This document shows, in pieces, positions 43,024 to 46,349 of a DNA stretch of 46,349 nt (its first letter is position 1; each line of letters opens with the position of its first letter). The notes beneath the pieces are model-generated. The model saw nothing but the letters and a program-made list of their open reading frames with translations. It made no database searches and was not told where the DNA came from. Origin of the DNA: a virus. The translations under genes and the position numbers were made by a program. The stretch covers positions 1-46,349 of IMG/VR virus record IMGVR_UViG_3300044835_000024, one strand, 5' to 3'.

Positions 43024-43065
43024 CTGTATGTCTCTTGTGCATACAGGAGAACTCAATTTGTACAA
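43024..43065. promoter_or_regulatory. Two inverted repeats between RHH2 and the integrase gene
   Basis: CTGTATG (43024-43030) and CATACAG (43040-43046) form a perfect 7-bp inverted repeat with a 9-base spacer. The palindrome TTGTACAA follows at 43058-43065. They lie between the divergent RHH2 and integrase starts, the place for operators or integrase arm sites. The first differs in sequence from the repeat at RHH1. Confidence 0.6.
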
Positions 43066-43100
43066 CTTTTGCACACACGAGTAATTAAAAGGGTAATCAA

Positions 43101-44219
43101 ATGACGGCACTTGGGGGTAACTTGGGCGTGGAAATAAAGCACACCATCGGACATATCGATTGTCCTGTGTGCCAGGAGCTCAGGGCCGTGTATCTTCGTT
43201 CCATTTCACCAGAGATGTTATTCCCCAAAGCCGCAGAGTTTTATCTGAATACCAGGACTCTGCAAGGTGGTCGTTATATCGAAAAAACGACTGAGAAAAA
43301 CTACCGCAACTACATGCGTTCATTAGGCTTATTCTTCGGAAACCTGCAGTTGAACAAAATCCACCTCGGCCACATCCGCCAGTATCAGACGGCAAGATTG
43401 GCTGGCGCGGAGCCGTTCATTCGCCCACGTCGCCCCGGCCAGTTGCCGGGTCCATGTCCCACGAAACCTCAACACGTCAATCAGGAGCTGTGTATGCTGC
43501 GTGCCGTCATGCGCAGGGCAGAAGCTTGGGGCGCCGAGCTCGAGGAGAATTATGAGGAGTTGATTGAGCAGATGTCCGAAATCCCTCGAGCGTTGTCTCC
43601 GGAGGAGCAGGCGCACTGGCTCAACACGGCCAGAAAGCGGGAAGGATGGCAGACCGTGCTCTGCTACTCGCTGGTCGCCTTCGATACCACGATGAGCACC
43701 AACGAAATCCGCTCTCTGCGCCTGGGGGACATCAACATGCACCACCAGACGATCAATATCCCGTGGGCCGGCGCCAAGAATCGCTACCGGCACAGGTCGA
43801 TCGCTCTGGAGTCAGCAGACTGCCTCTGGGCCATGGAATGGTTGATGGACCGGGTGCGCAAGATGGGCGCGCATGATCCGCAGCATTACCTGTTTCCCTT
43901 CGTCCAGGGGCACAACCCTGACTTCCGCAAGCCGATGACGGTGCAAGGACTCAAGAAACCGTGGCAGGAGGTTAGAGAGGCTTCTGGGCTCATGCAGTTC
44001 CGGATGTACGATACTCGGCATACGGCGATTACCCGGCTGGCCGAGGCGGGAATGCCGATCGCAGTGATCATGTCCAAGGCCGGCCACGTTTCGCCGCGGA
44101 TGACGCAGCACTACACGCACATCAGTTCCCAGATGCAGCGCAAGTGGACTAAGTTCATGGAGGAGACAAAGAAGCAGCCACGACCGGATTGGACTTTCGA
44201 GCGGAGGAAACAGGCGTGA
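43101..44219 (+). CDS. int: Tyrosine-recombinase integrase
   Basis: A 372-aa site-specific recombinase that should integrate and excise the phage at a tRNA gene. Catalytic residues seen: Arg 204 in TNEIRSLRLGDI, Lys 226 in GAKNRYRHRS, Arg 306 in MYDTRHTAI (the usual Box II His is Tyr 303, a common variant), His 329 in KAGHVS and nucleophile Tyr 338 in MTQHYTH. The core-binding domain spans about 40-165. The N-terminus has CPVCQELRAVY after HTIGHID, a possible zinc site before an arm-binding part. ATG preceded by AAAAGGG. A strong terminator and a tRNA-Arg 3' fragment follow it directly. Confidence 0.95.
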   Translation: MTALGGNLGVEIKHTIGHIDCPVCQELRAVYLRSISPEMLFPKAAEFYLNTRTLQGGRYIEKTTEKNYRNYMRSLGLFFGNLQLNKIHLGHIRQYQTARLAGAEPFIRPRRPGQLPGPCPTKPQHVNQELCMLRAVMRRAEAWGAELEENYEELIEQMSEIPRALSPEEQAHWLNTARKREGWQTVLCYSLVAFDTTMSTNEIRSLRLGDINMHHQTINIPWAGAKNRYRHRSIALESADCLWAMEWLMDRVRKMGAHDPQHYLFPFVQGHNPDFRKPMTVQGLKKPWQEVREASGLMQFRMYDTRHTAITRLAEAGMPIAVIMSKAGHVSPRMTQHYTHISSQMQRKWTKFMEETKKQPRPDWTFERRKQA

Positions 44220-44255
44220 GTTAACAACCGCTAATAACTCCCCTGATACCCGAGT

Positions 44256-44281
44256 AGCCCCGCTTGCAGGCGGGGCTTTTT
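44256..44281 (+). terminator. Strong Rho-independent terminator after the integrase
   Basis: AGCCCCGC (44256-44263), loop TTGCAG, GCGGGGCT (44270-44277) and then TTTT: a perfect 8-bp GC-rich stem with a T-run. It insulates the integrase from attP and the early operon. Confidence 0.9.
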
Positions 44282-44415
44282 GCGTTCTAGATTCCCACAG
44301 AAGTAATGCGAAATATCTGTTGCATCAGTTCATAAAAAGAGTATGTTGGGTTTGCCTGCATGAAGGAACTCGCAAGGCGCTAAGAGATACTGACCGGTAG
44401 GGGTAGAGCAACACC

Positions 44416-44460
44416 CTACGAATCAATAGGTCGGGAGTTCGAATCTCTCTGGGCGCACCA
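44416..44460 (+). other. attP: Probable attP core: 3' part of a tRNA-Arg(ACG) gene
   Basis: From the anticodon loop CTACGAA (anticodon ACG) these 45 bases match bacterial tRNA-Arg positions 32-76: 3' anticodon strand TCAAT, variable loop AGGTC, T-stem GGGAG, T-loop TTCGAAT, T-stem CTCTC, acceptor TGGGCGC, A, CCA. T-stem pairing holds (one G-U). The bases 5' of it do not pair with TCAAT or TGGGCGC, so the tRNA is incomplete. This is the classic attP design that rebuilds a host tRNA on integration. Confidence 0.85.
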
Positions 44461-44627
44461 CGATCCCCTTCATGCACAACCGATAGATTGCTGAGACCTC
44501 GTTCAACGCAACCGCTTGCGTAACGATATTCCCAGAACGGCACCATGCCGTGAACTGTGGAACTGAATAAGGTCTGCGCAACGTCCTATGCGCGCAAGCG
44601 CCCTTTCCGTTGAAAGGGGTCTGTGTC
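44461..44627 (+). promoter_or_regulatory. Early-operon leader with inverted repeats and a ribosome-site hairpin
   Basis: 167 bases without a gene before the first early ORF. They contain ACGCAA-CCGC-TTGCGT (44506-44521), ACGGCA-CCA-TGCCGT (44537-44551) and CCCTTTC-CGTT-GAAAGGG (44601-44618). The last one hides the ribosome site AAGGGG of the first gene within a 7-bp stem. Operators for an early repressor and translational control are plausible. I see no clear -35/-10 pair. Confidence 0.55.
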
Positions 44628-44768
44628 ATGCCCGAATCAGTCTTCACTCCCACCCTTCCCTCCAGAAAACCTGTTGCCGAGCCCACCGCTGCTGAGTATC
44701 TGCGCGTCGTGGCCCTGTTCGTCGCCATAGCCATTGCCTGCTTTGGCGTTCTCTTGGGGTTGCTGTGA
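44628..44768 (+). CDS. 46-aa single-span membrane protein
   Basis: First gene of the early operon. ATG lies eight bases after AAGGGG. The product is PESVFTPTLPSRKPVAEPTAAEYLRVVALFVAIAIACFGVLLGLL, a polar 20-residue N-terminus and one C-terminal transmembrane helix. Its ribosome site can be hidden by a hairpin. It ends in a GTGA overlap with the next gene. Small membrane proteins expressed first are often inhibitors of host functions or superinfection; that role is a guess here. Confidence 0.6.
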   Translation: MPESVFTPTLPSRKPVAEPTAAEYLRVVALFVAIAIACFGVLLGLL

Positions 44769-45049
44769 ACCACACACGCGGAGAGATCGCCTTTACCAAA
44801 GACGGTGTGCTGATGAGCGATGACGGTAAGCCGCTCGTCTGCCACGACAATTCGCCCAACCGGCCACGGGAGCAGAGCGCGGCCAACCGAGCGCGCCTAT
44901 GCCTTTGTTGGAACACGCACGATGAATTGCTGGAAGCGCTCAAGGCCTGCCGGGATTATCTGCATTACGCTGACGGTCCCGAGGCCTTCCGCACGGAATA
45001 CGACAAGGCCAACGCAGCCATCGCCAAGGCTACAGGCGGTGCAGCATGA
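44765..45049 (+). CDS. 94-aa early protein, unknown
   Basis: GTG start overlapping the membrane-protein stop. NHTRGEIAFTKDGVLMSDDGKPLVCHDNSP continues with ANRARLCLCWNTHDELLEALKACRDYLHYADGPEAFRTEYDKANAAIAKATGGAA. The second half (HDELLEALKACRDYLHYA) is a helical motif recurrent in phage early proteins of Gram-negative hosts ('NTHDELLEALK'), where it belongs to a small domain of unknown role. The last nine residues IAKATGGAA recur at the end of the next gene. It stops in an ATGA overlap. Confidence 0.65.
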   Translation: MNHTRGEIAFTKDGVLMSDDGKPLVCHDNSPNRPREQSAANRARLCLCWNTHDELLEALKACRDYLHYADGPEAFRTEYDKANAAIAKATGGAA

Positions 45050-45423
45050 GCGGATACAACTTGCCTCCCGGCGTCTCGACACGGGACATCGACAATCTCG
45101 GCACCAACTCCGAGGAAGATCGCTACGGCAACGAAGAAGACTGCATGCTCTGCCATCGCGCCTTCATTCAGGACAGCTTCGACCAGCGCTTCTACTTCGC
45201 CGATGACGTCGAGTATTACAGCTTCAAAAACCTCAGCTATTCCAAGTCGATCAACCCGTTTCAAGTGCAGGGTGGTTGGATCTGCGGCATGGATTGCTAC
45301 AACGGCCATGCTGTCGAGGCGGATGAGCCTGAGGGGGGGATTGGCATCCATCTTGTGCTTAAGCCATTGGCTGTCTTGGCTCTTAAAGCGGTCATCGCCA
45401 AGGCCACAGGCGGTGCCGCATGA
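45019..45423 (+). repeat. 31-bp stop/start-associated repeat, two copies
   Basis: At 45019-45049 and 45393-45423 the same 31 bases occur with two mismatches, beginning CATCGCCAAGG and ending in the ATGA overlap. Each encodes the C-terminal IAKATGGAA and gives the GGCGGTG ribosome site of the next gene. The proteins around the repeat are unrelated apart from the end. Confidence 0.85.
45046..45423 (+). CDS. 125-aa early protein with CxxC pairs
   Basis: Starts in an ATGA overlap. SGYNLPPGVSTRDIDNLGTNSEEDRYGNEEDCMLCHRAFIQDSFDQRF continues with CGMDCYNGHAVEADEPEGG. CMLC...CGMDC could bind zinc. The last 30 residues (LVLKPLAVLALKAVIAKATGGAA) look different from the rest and end in the repeated IAKATGGAA, so the C-terminus may have been acquired by recombination at the junction repeat. 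Function unknown. Confidence 0.65.
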   Translation: MSGYNLPPGVSTRDIDNLGTNSEEDRYGNEEDCMLCHRAFIQDSFDQRFYFADDVEYYSFKNLSYSKSINPFQVQGGWICGMDCYNGHAVEADEPEGGIGIHLVLKPLAVLALKAVIAKATGGAA

Positions 45424-45644
45424 TCAACGCCATCGAAAAGACTGGCTTCTTTATCCCTGCCGAAATGGCGGGTAAGCTCGGCGAGCTTCAAGCCGCCACT
45501 GATCTATCCGCGTACCGGTTGAAGACGGACGCCCCTCATCTGGCTGACATTCTGTCCGAGTGGTATGTGATCCTCCGCAACCTGCGCGCTTCCACCTACT
45601 ACGAGCCGGTTCCCAAGACCGTGGAGATCGAGGTGGTCGCATGA
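45420..45644 (+). CDS. 74-aa early protein, unknown
   Basis: ATGA overlap start, preceded by GGCGGTG from the repeat. INAIEKTGFFIPAEMAGKLGELQAATDLSAYRLKTDAPHLADILSEWYVILRNLRASTYYEPVPKTVEIEVVA. Mixed helix, no Cys. Ends in another ATGA overlap. The family is not recognised. It is one in a line of short early genes before the recombinase genes. Confidence 0.6.
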   Translation: MINAIEKTGFFIPAEMAGKLGELQAATDLSAYRLKTDAPHLADILSEWYVILRNLRASTYYEPVPKTVEIEVVA

Positions 45645-45823
45645 AGCACATCTGGGTCGTTGAGTCGTCCGGCGGAAAGAAGTGGTGCGCATCCGGAAGA
45701 ATTTACGTCTGCGCTCAATTCACCAAGAAGAATGCCAAGGCACATAGAGATGAATTGGCTGAGCAATCCCCCGGCCTGAAATGGCGCGTAGCTAAGTACT
45801 CGCGGATTGGGGATAACTCCTAA
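45641..45823 (+). CDS. 60-aa early protein, unknown
   Basis: ATG in an ATGA overlap; a longer reading upstream lies inside the previous gene. KHIWVVESSGGKKWCASGRIYVCAQFTKKNAKAHRDELAEQSPGLKWRVAKYSRIGDNS. A short beta pair (HIWVVESSGGKKWCASGRIYVC), then a basic helix (KKNAKAHRDELAEQ): this plan is common among small phage proteins that modify or bind host enzymes, but no name applies. Its stop overlaps the next start (TAATG). Confidence 0.6.
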   Translation: MKHIWVVESSGGKKWCASGRIYVCAQFTKKNAKAHRDELAEQSPGLKWRVAKYSRIGDNS

Positions 45824-46236
45824 TGTGGCACATCCCTGAAGACTTACTGGGCTCGTTCGATACGCAGGAGGAGTCCCATGATGTGGGCTTTCATCGCACT
45901 CGGCTGGCTAACTGCCGTTCTCTGTATTCTTCGCTGTCTGCACTTCTGCACGCGCGGCGAAGAGGACTGAAGCAGTTTGTCGAGCCCGTTGCTATCCGCT
46001 GGCGCAAACGCAACGAGTGCCCATGTGAAGCTCCGGCGCGGATACGCTGCACCGTGCATAACAGCAAGCTCTGCGGTTCATGGAGCTGTACGGAGTTACA
46101 TCGTTGGGCCCATGACCACGCTGGCTGCGAGATTCAGGCATTCAGGACGTGGCTCGACTATGCGGTCTATATGTCGGCTGTCTTCGTCGCTGGGCTGTCA
46201 GTGGTTTGGATCGCTGTCTTTCTGGGGGTTTTATGA
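45823..46236 (+). CDS. 137-aa protein with C-terminal membrane helix
   Basis: ATG shares a base with the previous stop; the stop overlaps the exonuclease start across the circular join (ATGA). The first part (to about 45) is Ser/Arg/Leu-rich and less gene-like. The middle KRNECPCEAPARIRCTVHNSKLCGSWSCTELHRWAHDHAGCEI is Cys/His-rich (possible zinc), and the end WLDYAVYMSAVFVAGLSVVWIAVFLGVL is a transmembrane helix. A different frame inside (45878-45970) has a stronger ribosome site, so the true N-terminus may be elsewhere or a frameshift may exist. Confidence 0.5.
   Translation: MWHIPEDLLGSFDTQEESHDVGFHRTRLANCRSLYSSLSALLHARRRGLKQFVEPVAIRWRKRNECPCEAPARIRCTVHNSKLCGSWSCTELHRWAHDHAGCEIQAFRTWLDYAVYMSAVFVAGLSVVWIAVFLGVL
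45878..45970 (+). CDS. Nested 30-aa membrane micro-ORF
   Basis: ATGATG eight bases after the perfect GCAGGAGGAG opens a +1 frame inside the 137-aa gene: MMWAFIALGWLTAVLCILRCLHFCTRGEED. It has one hydrophobic span, three Cys and an acidic end. The strong ribosome site and protein-like content suggest that it is a real micro-protein or the true upstream gene, with the surrounding 137-aa frame starting later. Unproven. Confidence 0.4.
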   Translation: MMWAFIALGWLTAVLCILRCLHFCTRGEED

Positions 46237-46349
46237 GCACATCTACTGCCATCGATCGCCGCACCTTTTTGGGCGGCAGCGACATGGCCGCCATTCTTGG
46301 CCTATCTCCGTGGAAGACTCCTTACCAACTTTGGTTGGAGAAAACATCT
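46223..46349. repeat. Terminal direct repeat, right copy
   Basis: Exact second copy of the first 127 bases, including the exonuclease start codon and its first 38 or so codons. The gene begun here is completed only at the left end of the window, confirming that the two ends are one locus on a circle. Confidence 0.95.

Noticed and set aside
42552-43101. A complete toxin-antitoxin module
   Set aside because: RHH proteins suggest antitoxins, but the 60-aa partner has no toxin motif, and RHH2 has no partner at all.
42889-43104. 71-aa rightward frame before the integrase
   Set aside because: It is antisense to the clear RHH gene at 42855-43001, which has the better protein content.
44341-44460. 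A complete tRNA gene
   Set aside because: The anticodon 5' strand and acceptor 5' strand that should pair with TCAAT and TGGGCGC are missing, so only the 3' portion is tRNA.
44325-44845. Leftward frames over the attP region, with products containing REIRTPDLLIRR and RPERFELPTY
   Set aside because: These peptides are the well-known false translations of antisense tRNA sequence. The DNA there is the tRNA-Arg fragment.
1-46349. CRISPR array, phage RNA polymerase, ParA/ParB, CI-like repressor
   Set aside because: None was found by inspection of both strands. The iteron array is too short and has no spacers to be a CRISPR.

Overview
The window is one complete tailed-phage genome read as a circle. 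Its first 127 bases (1-127) recur exactly as its last 127 (46223-46349), so the unique unit is 46,222 bp. The early operon runs unbroken across this join. The gene set is that of a short-tailed (podovirus-type) member of Caudoviricetes: a ~700-aa portal, an N4-gp56-like major capsid protein, a gp4-like adaptor, a nozzle-like protein, three ejection-type proteins and tail spikes. There is no tape-measure, sheath or major tail tube gene. A tyrosine integrase lies next to a 3' fragment of a tRNA-Arg(ACG) gene, so the phage is predicted to be temperate. Several secreted or virion proteins have Sec-type leaders and there is a Gly-Asn-Thr-rich adhesin style. This suggests a Gram-negative host, possibly a soil Acidobacteriota; the host call is inference only. 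No RNA polymerase, CI-like repressor, CRISPR array or complete tRNA was seen.

Layout. (1) Rightward early operon, 44628 through the join to 12270: small ORFs, YqaJ exonuclease plus RecT annealase, a terminator, then a lambda-O/YdaU-like initiator carrying 11-bp iterons (probable origin), DnaB helicase, a PD-(D/E)XK nuclease, an HNH-AP2 endonuclease, many small CxxC zinc-knuckle proteins, a deoxyribosyltransferase-like protein, a solitary DNA methyltransferase and an XF1762-like acetyltransferase. Genes are packed with ATGA, GTGA or TTGA stop/start overlaps. (2) A divergent pair of secreted-protein genes at 12311-13239. (3) Leftward late block, 36421 down to 13255: small genes, decoration-like proteins, SGNH-hydrolase spike, terminase large subunit, portal, scaffold, capsid, beta-helix spike, nozzle and ejection proteins; the probable terminase small subunit lies at 36512-37000. 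(4) Leftward lysis/accessory block, 42157 to 37472: coiled-coil membrane protein, GH73-like endolysin, holin, lectin-like protein, LuxR-type regulator, papain-like amidase and small membrane proteins. (5) Switch region, 42373-44460: two ribbon-helix-helix regulators with inverted repeats, the integrase, a strong terminator and attP.

The most unusual feature is a set of short near-identical repeats at gene junctions. One 20-bp sequence occurs five times in 0.9 kb, each time ending as the ribosome-binding site of the next small gene, and usually also encoding the C-terminus of the previous one. Three other repeat families sit at starts or stop/start overlaps. Similar repeats inside genes separate zinc-finger modules. 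Together they suggest that small genes are exchanged as cassettes through junction homology, perhaps by the phage's own YqaJ/RecT. Other items to check are the iteron origin, a 14-bp parS-like palindrome, and several small genes (48 aa at 20066, 47 aa at 37472, 48 aa at 42855, 54 aa at 36009, 48 aa at 5241) that fit the overlaps but are easily missed.
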